In this document: positions 1 to 9,031 of the stretch, piece after piece | How positions within the stretch are numbered: the first letter of the stretch is position 1 | How the letters are laid out: each line of letters opens with the position of its first letter | NCBI GenBank assembly: GCA_016712285.1 | Contig: JADJRK010000001.1 | Coordinates: 620,001-684,000 of the forward strand | DNA: 64,000 nucleotides | Reading direction: 5' to 3' | Source: Planctomycetota bacterium | GTDB lineage: Bacteria > Planctomycetota > UBA8742 > UBA2392 | Program-made: the position numbers and the translations under genes | The notes under the pieces: generated by a model | Database searches by the model: none | What the model was told of the DNA's origin: nothing | Seen by the model: only the letters and a program-made list of their open reading frames with translations

Positions 1-1977
1 TTCTTTGTCCTCGTCGGCCCACAGCCACACGTTTGCCTCGGGCCGCGCGGTCGTGCCCACGTAGCCCAGCAGCACCGGGCTGCTTTCGTTTTCGAAATCG
101 ACTTCCTCGACCAAACGCCCGCGCAAGCCGTGCCACGGCCGAAACGCGTCTTCGCGGATAAATGTGCCGGCGGACAGCGCCGCTTCCCGGCTGAACACCG
201 CCGGCAGGTCCGAAGCATCCGTGACCAGAAAGAAACGCCCCTTGCCGGCAGCGGCCAGAGCCTCGAGAAATCCGCGGTCTTTGCCGGCACCGAGGCAGAT
301 CGTCGTGATCGTGATGCCATCTTCCTGGTTGGCCTTGATGGCTGTGTCGATCACGCCCTCCTGGCGCTCGGTGTCACTGCCGTCCGAGAACAGCACGAGG
401 TGTCGGCTTGAAGACTCTACCGCCTTCAGGGCTGCGATTGCTTCATCCACGGCGACATCGACAAAGATGCCACCGCCGCCCACGGTGTTACCTCGCGCGC
501 GCCCGATTGCCTGTTTGCGATCGGAGAGGCGCGCCAGCGGCACAATCCATTCCGGCTGTGTGTCTACGCTGAGCATGCCGAACATCGTTCCCGGCGGCAC
601 GAGATTGATCGTGCGGGCGGCGCCCTCATTGGCCAAGTCCATCTTGGTTACGCCGCCAACCTCGGCGCCCATGCTGCCGCTGCGGTCAAAGGCGATCACC
701 AGCGCGGGGGTCTGTTTGCGGCCCTTTTCTGTGACGTCGCACGTTACGGGCAGCACCTTCTCGACGCTGGTTTCAAACCACCCGCCGGGCGCGTAACTGT
801 TCGGGCCGCCCAGCATCGCCAAGCCCCCGCCCTCGCGGGTGAAGCGTTCAATCATGCGCTGCTGAGAAGTCGTAATGTCCGGTGCCGGCACGTCGCAGAG
901 CAGCAGCACCTGGTAGCGTTGCAGGTCGATCAGTTCGCCGGGCAACATCGCAGCCGGGCCGCTAGTCACGTTCATGCCGATGCGCTTGAGGGCCCGTTCA
1001 AGGGCCTTCTCGGGCCCGTTGGGGCCGTGCAGCAGCAGCACCCGCGCGTCGCCTTCACCGGCCACGGCCAGCTTGGCGCTGCCGTTTCCGGGGTAAGTGT
1101 CCTGCTCGGCGCCCAGGCTTACCTCGACCACATACAGGCGGCTTTCCTCGGGCGGTTCCACGGCCAAACGCAACGGCGTGCGGCCGGCACCCACGCGCAC
1201 GCCACCCTGTGCATCCAGTCGGTCGCCGGTGACGCGCTCGCGCATGTCCTGGCCATTAATGCGCACGTGGGGCACCACGTACTGCGCCACGGTGCTCTGG
1301 ATGACAATGTCCACGGCAAGAACGCGGCGGTCACGGCCGGCGAGGCGGGCATTGAAGTCTGCCAGCGCCACCTCGGGCATCGGGTCGGAGTCCACGGCAA
1401 TCACGAACACCGGCACCGCGCGGTCGCGCGCCTCTGCGGTGCTGTCGCCGCCGTAGCGGTCCGCACTGTCGTGGCCGTCGCCCAGCAGCAGTGCCACCGG
1501 TACCGTGCCGGGACTTGCAGCTCGCGACGCCAGTTCCAGCGCGTTGGCAAGCCATGTTTCGTCCGAGGGCTCGTTGGCCGGCAGCGCCAGCGCCGGCTCG
1601 AGGTCTGCCGCTGTGGTGGGGGACAGGATGATCGATGCGCGGTCAGAGAAGCCGATAACCCCGACGTAGTCGCCGGGGCCAATGCTGTTCTTGAGTTCTT
1701 CGAGCACGCCTTGCAGACGCTTCTCGGCGGCTGGCCCTGCCGAGAGTGAGCGGTCCACCAGCACCCAGACGGTGCGCCGGTCTGAGGGTTCGTTCCACGC
1801 GATGCCGGTGCTCATCAGCAGCAGGCAGATGATCGCCACGGCAATGCCGAGGCCGCCCAATCCCTGCCGCAGGCGGCGCAACGGCGAACCGGTGCGAACC
1901 AATACCCACGCCGCAACACCCGCCAGCGGCAGGGCGGCAAGCAGCAACCACGGGGAATCAAGGAACACGTCAGGCAT
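1..1977 (-). CDS. VWA-domain membrane protein with GATase-like segment (partial, runs off left edge)
   Basis: The minus-strand frame is open from an ATG at 1977 to the window edge (659 codons, no stop). Two hydrophobic segments lie at about residues 10-27 and 43-59, as in BatA/aerotolerance-type proteins. A first VWA-like stretch follows near residue 70 (VLVDRSLSAG). Around residues 305-410 is a segment resembling the amidotransferase-like fold seen in large VWA proteins (LLLHGPNG, GGGLAMLGGP). A second VWA domain begins near residue 428 with the metal-site motif DRSGSMG. Such proteins are usually envelope-bound with the domains outside the membrane; the exact role is unknown. It is the last gene of a minus-strand run and only 38 bp from the HEAT-like gene upstream. 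The C-terminus is not visible. Confidence 0.85.
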   Translation of the reverse strand, partial: MPDVFLDSPWLLLAALPLAGVAAWVLVRTGSPLRRLRQGLGGLGIAVAIICLLLMSTGIAWNEPSDRRTVWVLVDRSLSAGPAAEKRLQGVLEELKNSIGPGDYVGVIGFSDRASIILSPTTAADLEPALALPANEPSDETWLANALELASRAASPGTVPVALLLGDGHDSADRYGGDSTAEARDRAVPVFVIAVDSDPMPEVALADFNARLAGRDRRVLAVDIVIQSTVAQYVVPHVRINGQDMRERVTGDRLDAQGGVRVGAGRTPLRLAVEPPEESRLYVVEVSLGAEQDTYPGNGSAKLAVAGEGDARVLLLHGPNGPEKALERALKRIGMNVTSGPAAMLPGELIDLQRYQVLLLCDVPAPDITTSQQRMIERFTREGGGLAMLGGPNSYAPGGWFETSVEKVLPVTCDVTEKGRKQTPALVIAFDRSGSMGAEVGGVTKMDLANEGAARTINLVPPGTMFGMLSVDTQPEWIVPLARLSDRKQAIGRARGNTVGGGGIFVDVAVDEAIAALKAVESSSRHLVLFSDGSDTERQEGVIDTAIKANQEDGITITTICLGAGKDRGFLEALAAAGKGRFFLVTDASDLPAVFSREAALSAGTFIREDAFRPWHGLRGRLVEEVDFENESSPVLLGYVGTTARPEANVWLWADEDKE

Positions 1978-2015
1978 CAGGGGCAATCGTGCGCGCTATG
2001 CTGCACTACTCCGCA

Positions 2016-3230
2016 CTATTCATTGACGGGCACGGGCCGCCAAGGACGCAGCGAAACATCCATCCTTCGCGAGGCAAGCTCACAGTAGCGCAGTATCGCC
2101 TGAAAGCGCCGGTCCGACGCAAGCGGCTTGAACGTTGTGTCAACCAGCGTCATCACCATGGCAAAGTCGCTGGTTTCCATGCTGTCTTCCAGTGCGCGCA
2201 ACGCGGCACCTTCTTCGCCAAGCTGCATCAGCACGTGGGCGCGCAGGTAGTGGGCCTGGCTGCTTGCCGCGCCATCTACAGCCAGGTTCTTGATGTGGTC
2301 ATTGATGCGCTCAAGGCCCATCGCGGGCTCTGCAAGTGCCGTGATCTGCAAGGCCGCAATCTGGACGTGGGTGCGCGCAAACTGGTCCGGCTGGCCCCAG
2401 CGCATGCTGCTCTCCATCTCGCTGATCAGGCGGTCGCACAGCGATGCGTTGCCCTGGCGCGCGAAGAAGATTGCAAGCTCCATGGTGACGGGGCTTCGCT
2501 GCATCCATCCGTAGTAATAGCCTTCTTCACGCTCGGTTCGGGCCAGTTCACCCATTTCTGCCATCAGCTTCTCAGGCATGCTGCGCGCGAGGGCCGCCAC
2601 AGCCAGCCCGCCAACGTCCAGAAATGAGCGCTGCGAACCGTACGTGCCATAGCCGTAGTAGTAGCGCTGGCCAGAGATGTCGTCGCGAATGTCGCTGCGC
2701 GAATCCCGCAGCAACTTCAGCAGCAGGTCGTCCACCGGCTCATCGACAGAGTACAGCTCTTGAAAGCGAGTTTCGAAATCCAGCCGGAACGGGTTGATCG
2801 AAAGGTCGCGCCGGCAGCACGTATAGACGTGGTCCTGCAGCAACTGCTCAATCGCCTGCTTGCGCGTGGTGCGGTCAACCGCTTTGTCATCCAGCGCCTT
2901 GAGCGCCTTCAAGGCAGCCGAACCCTGCTGGCGCAGCGCGTCCATGGCTGCGGTGGCGACGGCTGCTTCCAGGTCGCCGATGTATTTCAGGATGCGGGCA
3001 AGGTCTTGCCCGTCACGCTGCCGGCCGATCAGGTCCAGCGCGCGGATCACACTGGATGGCGACCCGCCGCTGTCCAGCCGCTGGCGGCAGAGCTTGAGCA
3101 GTTCTTCACTGCTGAGGCGTGACTCTGCGGCTGCGCGTTCTGTGGCAGTCGGGGCGTCGAGGGACACGTCCTGGGCTGCCAGGCTACTCAGCGCCGTGAA
3201 GGCGATCCACAAGGGCAGGAGGCGCCACAT
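2016..3230 (-). CDS. Exported HEAT-like repeat protein
   Basis: A 404-residue protein starting MWRLLPLWIAF with a signal peptide ending near SSLAAQD, so it is exported. The open frame extends upstream, but only this ATG gives a signal peptide. After it comes the phrase APTATERAAA, also present after the signal peptide of the neighbouring gene (3184-4626), so the two are probably diverged paralogues or share a module. Residues about 60-150 form helix pairs resembling HEAT repeats; the C-terminus resembles a TPR end. The 5' end overlaps the upstream gene by 47 bp, indicating translational coupling. No enzyme motif is seen; a scaffold role in the envelope is an inference. Confidence 0.75.
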   Translation of the reverse strand: MWRLLPLWIAFTALSSLAAQDVSLDAPTATERAAAESRLSSEELLKLCRQRLDSGGSPSSVIRALDLIGRQRDGQDLARILKYIGDLEAAVATAAMDALRQQGSAALKALKALDDKAVDRTTRKQAIEQLLQDHVYTCCRRDLSINPFRLDFETRFQELYSVDEPVDDLLLKLLRDSRSDIRDDISGQRYYYGYGTYGSQRSFLDVGGLAVAALARSMPEKLMAEMGELARTEREEGYYYGWMQRSPVTMELAIFFARQGNASLCDRLISEMESSMRWGQPDQFARTHVQIAALQITALAEPAMGLERINDHIKNLAVDGAASSQAHYLRAHVLMQLGEEGAALRALEDSMETSDFAMVMTLVDTTFKPLASDRRFQAILRYCELASRRMDVSLRPWRPVPVNE

Positions 3231-4626
3231 CTTCAAACCACGCGATGAACTCAGGCGAACGGCGCAGGTGCGCCAGGTCGCCGTCTTCGAGCATCCACGC
3301 GTAGTCACGGTACCCATGTTCGACTGCCGCCTTCAGGCTTTCCAGGCTGCGCGAAAGCTTCAATTGCAGGTCCTGTGCGCAAGCCAGATTATAGTAGGCC
3401 GTAGCCACGTAAGAAACCAGCGCATTGCGTGAACGGGAGTTTGTCTCGCGAATCTGCGCAATGGCGCCTTCGATGGCTGACTGCCACTCACGCTCGGCGC
3501 CTGCGGCATCGCCAGAGCGCAGCAGCAACTGCGCAATCTCGTTCTGCGCCATCAGGTCGGCGCGGGTGGCTGTCCGCGCGTTCACGTTGGCCGGCGCGGC
3601 CTGCGCCTTCTGGGCGTGCAGACGCAGCGCCTCAATCCGGGCGTTCAGCAGCTCGTGCAGGCCGAAACGGGCCAGCGTGATCTCAAGTTCTGTCTTGATC
3701 ACCTCAGGGTTCACCGCGTTGCGCAGCGCCGGCGCAGGCTCGAACTGGCTGGCTTTGCGGTGCGCGGCAATGAGTAGCGGCGCGACCGATGACTGCGATT
3801 CGCTTTGCCCCAGCGCGCGCACGGCAGTGGCACGCAGATCATTCACAACGGATAGCGCCGCATGAAAGCGTGAGCTCGAAAGCCGCCCCAGTTCGCGGCT
3901 GATCTCGTCGGTCACGGTGCCGCTGTGAAAGAACGAGACGGCACTGCGCAGGGCGGGTTCGCTTTCGGTAAGCAGACGCCACTGGGCCGAGAACATGCGA
4001 GACGGCTCAATGCCATGAAGCAGGCGTTCCTGTACCGCAGCCAGCAGCGGCTCGCGAAAGTGCTCGTCGGCATGTAGCAGGCCCAGCAACTCGCGGTCCA
4101 GGCTGCCGGGGTCGCGACGGCGCAGCTCGTCAAACTGGCCAAAGAACTTGCCCGGCTTGAGGTAGGCTTCCACCAGCACGCGGCCAATGTCGCGCCGCAA
4201 GCGAAACGTCACGAAGGAGTGCCATGCATCCTGCTGTTCGGTGTCGAGTTCGGCTGTGTCTACCGCGACGTCATCCAGCGGAAGAGCCAGCAGGTAGTGG
4301 CGGGCGCTTTCTGACACGCGCGCGTCGCTGTCGCTGAGTGCAACCGCCGCATGCTGTACCAGTGCGGCATCCGCGCGCGCCACCGCGGCATGGAACAGCC
4401 CGGCGCGTTCCATGTTGCCGGCGAACTTGAATGCCACGCGCAAGTCGCCTGCGATGTCGCCTTCCCAGTTGGCAATGCGGTCAATGGCTTCGGCCCGCTC
4501 CGTGGCGGTCGGCGCGGCGAGGCGGTCAACTTCGCGCATGAGTTCGCGGTCCTGGGCGGCCAGGAACGAAGCGAACATCGCAACGGATGCGAGGAGTGTC
4601 AGTAACTGGGGATAGAAATATGACAT
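3184..4626 (-). CDS. Exported HEAT/TPR-like repeat protein
   Basis: A 480-residue protein. The start is fixed by AGGAGG at 4634-4639, 7 bases before the ATG, and is followed by a signal peptide (MSYFYPQLLTLLASVAMF, cleavage near LAAQD). The mature protein opens with the APTATERA phrase shared with the gene downstream. Its body is helical with HEAT-like repeats; the C-terminal 90 residues look like tetratricopeptide repeats ending in the typical TPR closing phrase (YRDYAWMLEDGDLAHLR). No catalytic motif is visible. It is the first gene of a three-gene minus-strand run with the next HEAT protein and the VWA protein, suggesting a shared envelope function, possibly as a scaffold. Confidence 0.75.
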   Translation of the reverse strand: MSYFYPQLLTLLASVAMFASFLAAQDRELMREVDRLAAPTATERAEAIDRIANWEGDIAGDLRVAFKFAGNMERAGLFHAAVARADAALVQHAAVALSDSDARVSESARHYLLALPLDDVAVDTAELDTEQQDAWHSFVTFRLRRDIGRVLVEAYLKPGKFFGQFDELRRRDPGSLDRELLGLLHADEHFREPLLAAVQERLLHGIEPSRMFSAQWRLLTESEPALRSAVSFFHSGTVTDEISRELGRLSSSRFHAALSVVNDLRATAVRALGQSESQSSVAPLLIAAHRKASQFEPAPALRNAVNPEVIKTELEITLARFGLHELLNARIEALRLHAQKAQAAPANVNARTATRADLMAQNEIAQLLLRSGDAAGAEREWQSAIEGAIAQIRETNSRSRNALVSYVATAYYNLACAQDLQLKLSRSLESLKAAVEHGYRDYAWMLEDGDLAHLRRSPEFIAWFEDVAPPALVDRLHGAE

Positions 4627-5047
4627 TTTGCTGCCTCCTGCGCCTCGGCTCAAGTACCGAGGAACTGCTCCCCTGCCCTAATAATGGGCTATCGCGGGGC
4701 ACCATTCCAGCAAAATCCCTTTGTAAAGCGGGTTTCAGCGGATCATGGATTCGGAGGCTGCTTCGTCTGGGCTGTCCTGGCTTGTGTATGATTCCCGGTC
4801 TGAGTCGGTCGATTTCAGCCTTTTTATTGTCGTCACTTTCGATTGCGAGCATTCACACAAATCAGACGATTCCTTAAGTGGTGGTGATCAAACTACTTGG
4901 GATGCCGCTCAGGGCACGGCATGGCGCATTGCCAATCGTGCACGAACGGCCCTTGCTCTCGTAGAGCCAGTTCGAGCACTGCGGGCCGCCTGAAAGTAAC
5001 AGGACGCCGAAGCAATTTCGGCGTCCCGAAACATCTGCGCAGTTTTG
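4627..5047. other. Intergenic gap, 421 bp
   Basis: No convincing gene is seen. The stretch is less GC-rich than its neighbours around 4800-4880. It must hold the promoter of the HEAT/TPR gene that starts at 4626 and the 3' end of the secretin-N-like gene that stops at 5048. The only clear structure is the hairpin at 5002-5026. No promoter with both boxes well spaced could be assigned. Confidence 0.6.
5002..5026 (-). terminator. Hairpin terminator of the 5048-5953 gene
   Basis: A perfect 10 bp stem (GGACGCCGAA with its complement) and a 5-base loop, 22 bp past the stop codon of the minus-strand gene. The minus strand then reads TGTTACTTTC, a weak T tract. Confidence 0.6.
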
Positions 5048-5953
5048 CTATTTCAAGGCATCGAGGGCCGACGCAACCAGCGTGTGGTCCTGCACGCTTG
5101 CCCGCACCAGCACGCGGTTCGTGCCCAGCGCAATGGCTTTGACAGTCGGCCGCGACGTCTCGCGCACGCGGTACTTGCCCTCGACTTCGTACAGGTCCGT
5201 GGCCCCGGCGTCGAACAGGTCGGTCAGAATCGTGACTGCCTGTGCCGCCTGGACTGTGCCAGTCAGTGTGTACGTCTTGACGACATCACTGTCGTACTCG
5301 CTGCGTGGTTGGTCAATCGCGCTCACGACGTTCACAAGTTTGCGCACCTGGTCGATCGGGCCGGTCATGATGATCTGGTTGCCTTCCATGCCGACGTGCA
5401 TGACGCCACGCGTGACCGTCGTCTGCACCGCCTGCTGAACAACGCCCGGGCCCGCGAACTTTGTGGCGTAGGTGACCGTTGCCCATTCCCCGGCTGGCAC
5501 AGTCGCCAGCGCCGGCAGCATGACGTGCGGTGCGAAACCGGTCGCCTCGTCAAACGTGGCGAGTGTTCCTCTGGTTCCGCTCATGCCGACGACGGCAAGG
5601 CGGCTTGACGCGAAGAGTTCGTTGCTGAAGGCCAGCAACTCTTCGTTCGGGATGACCATGCCGCTCTCGGGGGCGACCCACGGCACCGTGCCCCTTGCCA
5701 TGGCCGATGCGCCGGCACTGAATGAAATGCGCTTTCCCAGCGCCGACGAGAGCCCGCCCACAAGGTCTTCAACTTTCACGTTGCCGCGGCCCACTACTTT
5801 CCACGCCGACTTGCCGTTCTGTTCCACAACATCAAAAGGCAGGAAGCTGCGCCCGCCGCCGAAGGGAAGGCGAACCGGCTTTTCTTCTTCTTGTGCGGTG
5901 GCAAGCGTAAGCGCAAGCAAGATCAGCAAAGCGGCGGCAAGTGCACGTGTCAT
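5048..5953 (-). CDS. Exported secretin N-domain-like protein (paralogue 1 of 4)
   Basis: A 301-residue protein with signal peptide MTRALAAALLILLALTLATAQ. The start is fixed by AGGAG at 5959-5963, 6 bases before the ATG. The mature part contains two or three short alpha/beta modules resembling the N domains of GspD/PilQ secretins; one has the typical strand-helix-strand pattern ending IIMTGPIDQVRKLVNVVSAID. The beta-barrel secretin domain is absent, so it cannot form the outer-membrane pore. Three related genes lie at 11037-13400. The gene is divergent from the toroid gene with 161 bp between starts. The function is unknown; a periplasmic adaptor role is inference. Confidence 0.65.
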   Translation of the reverse strand: MTRALAAALLILLALTLATAQEEEKPVRLPFGGGRSFLPFDVVEQNGKSAWKVVGRGNVKVEDLVGGLSSALGKRISFSAGASAMARGTVPWVAPESGMVIPNEELLAFSNELFASSRLAVVGMSGTRGTLATFDEATGFAPHVMLPALATVPAGEWATVTYATKFAGPGVVQQAVQTTVTRGVMHVGMEGNQIIMTGPIDQVRKLVNVVSAIDQPRSEYDSDVVKTYTLTGTVQAAQAVTILTDLFDAGATDLYEVEGKYRVRETSRPTVKAIALGTNRVLVRASVQDHTLVASALDALK

Positions 5954-6114
5954 CGCAATCTCCTGTGGGGCGTCCTGTTGGTACGACCCGCAGGCCGACT
6001 GCGTTGGCTGAAACAGGTAACGATGAACTTTTCGCGCGGCTGCGCGTTTGCATGACTGCCAGGGCAAGACACTTCCCTTCCCGGGGACGGCGTCCGAGGC
6101 CACAAGGACATGCC

Positions 6115-7788
6115 ATGGCAGGCCAAGCCGGGCTCACAGAGCCCCAGTCAAGCTACATCGACAATCCCGGACAACCAAACGAGGCAGAGGCCATGCAGGC
6201 TGTGCACAGCGTGCCGTGGGTCGGCATCGCGTTCGCTGTGCACGTGTTGTTGCTGATCGTGGCGTGGTTCATTTTGCCACCTGCGATCAGGGTGGCCGAG
6301 AAACAGATCATCTCTGTGTCGCGCGAGGCGATCTCTGATCCGCCGCCACCTCTTCAGGAGCCGCCGAAGGACAGTGAGTTCCCGCGCGAAGACATCGTCA
6401 ACGAAAAGCCAACCGACGATGAGCGCCTGCCGACGGACGACCAGAAGACAAACGAAGATCCTGACAACAGCCCCGAGCGGGACTTGGCCAAAAACCCGAA
6501 CGAGGTCCCTAGCGACGCCGAGTCACCGCACCCGAACAAGAAGGCGGCCAACTCATCCGTAGGCCTTGCAGGAAATGCCGGCGGCGGCGGCGGTCACGGC
6601 GGCAAGGGCGGCCTGTTTCCGGGCCGCGGCGGCCCTGGTGGCGGCCCACCCAAGCTCGATCCACAACCAACCGCGGCATTGGAGTGGCTGGCGGATCACC
6701 AGAACGCCGAAGGCTACTGGAGCGCCACGACGTTCGACACCGACAGCAAACGCGAGAACGCAAAGCGCACTTACAACTGTGAATTCGTGCGTCCCGGCGA
6801 ACGCGATGGCGACAAAGGGTGGGAGCACACAGTCGATGTCGGCTTGACCGGGCTCGCGCTGCTGGCATTCACCACGTCAGGGTTCGACCACAAGACCGGC
6901 CAGTTTCGCGAAAACGTGCGGCGGGCAATCCTGTACCTGCGAAAAGTCCAGGCCAACGACGGCTGCTTCGGCCCCAAGGAAGACGACCACTTCGTCTACA
7001 ACCATGCGATCTGCACGATGGCACTTGCAGAAGTATACGGGCTGTCGCTCGACAACATCCTGCGGCCGCTGGTCGAGAAGGCCGTAGACTTCATGATCCG
7101 CGCCCAGAACCCGGGCATGGGATGGCGCTACGACATCGCCAGGGGCACCAACGACAGCTCGGTAACGGGCTGGATGGTCCTGGCGCTGCACACCTGCGAG
7201 TACGTCGGCATCCACTTCGACAAGTCCAAGGTCTACGAAGGCGCCGCCAATTGGTTCAACATGGTCACCGTCGACGTGAACGGCTACCCGCGCTGCGGCT
7301 ATGACAGCCCGGGCAGCCCGTGCTCACGGCTGCGCAGCGCAGCCGACACCTACGAGCAGGTGCCGAGCATGGACGCGATCTACATCATGAGCATGGTGTT
7401 CATGGGCAAGTCTGATGTGGGGGACAGCAAGGTCCGTGCGCTGGCCCGCGGCTGTGTCGAGCGCGAGATGCTGCCGCAGTGGAAGCTTGAGAAGCTTGAC
7501 CTGTACTACTGGTACTACGCCAGCCTTGCGCTGTACCAGGTCGGCGGCAGTGCCTGGGAACAGTGGAACACCCAGGTCAAGAAAGTGCTGATGGACCACC
7601 AGCGCGGGTGGCACCAGTCGGACGTCAAGTCCGGCCTGACCAACAAGGACATGCTCGATGAACACGGCAGCTGGGACGCGGTGGACGCCTGGAGCGCATG
7701 CGGGGGCCGCGTGTACAGTACTGCCATGGGCGTGATGATCCTTGAATCCGTAAAACGCTACGAAAAGTTGCACGGCAAAGGAAAGTAG
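6115..7788 (+). CDS. Membrane-anchored alpha/alpha-toroid (squalene cyclase/prenyltransferase-like) protein
   Basis: A 557-residue protein; AAGG at 6104-6107 lies 7 bases before the ATG. Residues about 31-55 (VGIAFAVHVLLLIVAWFI) form one membrane anchor. A long acidic/proline-rich linker and a Gly-rich stretch (about residues 80-180) follow, as in TonB-like architecture. The C-terminal 370 residues carry repeats of the terpenoid cyclase/prenyltransferase toroid (LTGLALLAFTTSGF, AILYLRKVQANDGCFG, AICTMALAEVYGLS, WMVLALHTCEYVG). The DxDD acid motif of squalene-hopene cyclases is not seen, so terpene cyclisation is unlikely. Related planctomycete proteins are annotated as prenyltransferase/squalene oxidase repeat proteins of unknown function. 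Confidence 0.75.
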   Translation: MAGQAGLTEPQSSYIDNPGQPNEAEAMQAVHSVPWVGIAFAVHVLLLIVAWFILPPAIRVAEKQIISVSREAISDPPPPLQEPPKDSEFPREDIVNEKPTDDERLPTDDQKTNEDPDNSPERDLAKNPNEVPSDAESPHPNKKAANSSVGLAGNAGGGGGHGGKGGLFPGRGGPGGGPPKLDPQPTAALEWLADHQNAEGYWSATTFDTDSKRENAKRTYNCEFVRPGERDGDKGWEHTVDVGLTGLALLAFTTSGFDHKTGQFRENVRRAILYLRKVQANDGCFGPKEDDHFVYNHAICTMALAEVYGLSLDNILRPLVEKAVDFMIRAQNPGMGWRYDIARGTNDSSVTGWMVLALHTCEYVGIHFDKSKVYEGAANWFNMVTVDVNGYPRCGYDSPGSPCSRLRSAADTYEQVPSMDAIYIMSMVFMGKSDVGDSKVRALARGCVEREMLPQWKLEKLDLYYWYYASLALYQVGGSAWEQWNTQVKKVLMDHQRGWHQSDVKSGLTNKDMLDEHGSWDAVDAWSACGGRVYSTAMGVMILESVKRYEKLHGKGK

Positions 7789-7809
7789 CAACAGCGCTGG
7801 GCTCAGTCC

Positions 7810-7835
7810 CCGGGGTCGGCAACTGCCGGCCCCGG
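7810..7835 (+). terminator. Hairpin terminator of the toroid gene
   Basis: An 11 bp stem (CCGGGGTCGGC, one G-T pair) with loop AACT, 21 bp past the stop. It is followed by CCTGATTTG, so the T tract is weak. Confidence 0.6.
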
Positions 7836-7906
7836 CCTGATTTGCAATCACTCGCGCCGATTCTGAAACAAGAAGCACGGGCCGCGCGTTTGATTCAAGT
7901 ACACGA

Positions 7907-7936
7907 TTGGCGCGCGGTAGCATTGCCCGCTATACT
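7907..7936 (+). promoter_or_regulatory. Sigma70-type promoter for the 7959 gene
   Basis: TTGGCG at 7907-7912, an 18-base spacer, then TATACT at 7931-7936. Transcription would start near 7943, leaving a roughly 16-base leader with GGAG at 7949-7952 before the GTG start at 7959. Confidence 0.55.
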
Positions 7937-7958
7937 GTGCACACTCGCGGAGCTACCA

Positions 7959-8558
7959 GTGGACGCAGAAAAGTTCACACTTGAGACCCTGATCAGCAGC
8001 ATGAAAGACTTGCGTCGCATGCAGCTCAGCGACCAGGTCAAAGAAGCGCTCGACAGCGCCAAGCTGGGTGTTGACCAATCCAGCCTGAACGACCTGATCA
8101 AGGAAATCGAGTCCGACATCGAAGAGCACATTGAGCGCCTTGAGCGCATGCACGCTGTGATGACCGACGACGAGCGTGCTCACCCGGAGCTGCTGGACGA
8201 AATTCGGCGTCGCGAAGTCGCCTTCAAGTCCGGCAGCGACCTTGAAGAGGTCGACAGCCTGTGCGAAGCCTTCTCCCGCGCGCGCGAGATACTGGCCGGC
8301 TTGAAACAGAAAGGTGACGGCGTCATCGACGTCAAGCTGCTGTTCAGCAACCTGCCGGGCCTAAGCGGTTTGCAGATGGATGGCGAAGGCGCAAGCCAGC
8401 TGTTGCGCGGCATCCTGGACGGCACCTATCGTCCCCCCCAGCCGGAGGCTGCAGACGTGATGGTGCGCGCCGAGAGTGCCGCAGACCTGGAAGCGCAGTT
8501 TGATTTCTCGCGCACATCGGCACCGAAGAACCGTCTGCCCAAAGACTGGAAACCCTAG
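7959..8558 (+). CDS. Hypothetical alpha-helical protein
   Basis: Not recognised. The GTG start at 7959 is chosen because a promoter at 7907-7936 and GGAG at 7949-7952 lie just upstream; earlier in-frame starts would lie inside or before that promoter. The 199-residue product is cytosolic in character (no signal peptide or membrane segment), charged and mostly helical, with coiled-coil-like heptads at about residues 10-75 (LISSMKDLRRMQLSDQVK, IEEHIERLERMHAV) and a Pro-rich C-terminus. It is followed by rpsP 177 bp downstream but has its own promoter. Confidence 0.6.
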   Translation: MDAEKFTLETLISSMKDLRRMQLSDQVKEALDSAKLGVDQSSLNDLIKEIESDIEEHIERLERMHAVMTDDERAHPELLDEIRRREVAFKSGSDLEEVDSLCEAFSRAREILAGLKQKGDGVIDVKLLFSNLPGLSGLQMDGEGASQLLRGILDGTYRPPQPEAADVMVRAESAADLEAQFDFSRTSAPKNRLPKDWKP

Positions 8559-8656
8559 TTTTCACAGGGTCTGGCCGTAGCTGTCACGGGCGCACGTTGG
8601 TCAAAGCCGAGCTCGAAATGCCCGCTCCTGTGCCGCGTATCCGCCCCATCCGCCCC

Positions 8657-8685
8657 TTGCGAATCACACCCTCCGCCGCTACCCT
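8657..8685 (+). promoter_or_regulatory. Possible rpsP promoter
   Basis: TTGCGA at 8657-8662, 17-base spacer, TACCCT at 8680-8685. The -35 box is close to consensus; the -10 box is weak. It is the best-spaced pair in the 177 bp gap before rpsP. Confidence 0.3.
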
Positions 8686-8735
8686 TTCGCGCCCTGTACG
8701 GCTTGGTTGCCGTACGGATGTCGGAGGCTGTTGGC

Positions 8736-9026
8736 ATGGTCAAAATTCGTCTGTCCCGCACGGGGCGCAAACACTACCACACGTTCCGGATTATCGCGGC
8801 GGAGTCCAAGAGCCCGCGCGATGGCCGCTTCATCGAGATCCTGGGCAGCTACAACCCCAATCTCAAGACCGACGCCGAAAAGGTGATCCTCAAGAAGGAC
8901 CGGCTCGAGTTCTGGCTGGGCAAGGGCGCGCAGCCCTCAGACACAGTCTGGACGCTGCTTCGCAAGCAGGGCATCAACAAGCTTACCACCAAGGGTCTGC
9001 GCAAGCAGGCCGGCGCGTCGGCGTGA
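8736..9026 (+). CDS. rpsP: 30S ribosomal protein S16
   Basis: A 96-residue bS16 protein, a small-subunit component needed for 30S assembly. It starts MVKIRLSRTGRKH, the conserved bS16 N-terminus; GGAGG at 8723-8727 lies 8 bases before the ATG. Conserved blocks include AAESKSPRDGRFIE and LGSYNPN, and the length is normal. In most bacteria rpsP is followed by rimM, trmD and rplS; here a lipoprotein gene follows after 5 bp, so the usual operon is not kept. Confidence 0.96.
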   Translation: MVKIRLSRTGRKHYHTFRIIAAESKSPRDGRFIEILGSYNPNLKTDAEKVILKKDRLEFWLGKGAQPSDTVWTLLRKQGINKLTTKGLRKQAGASA

Positions 9027-9031
9027 TTGCC

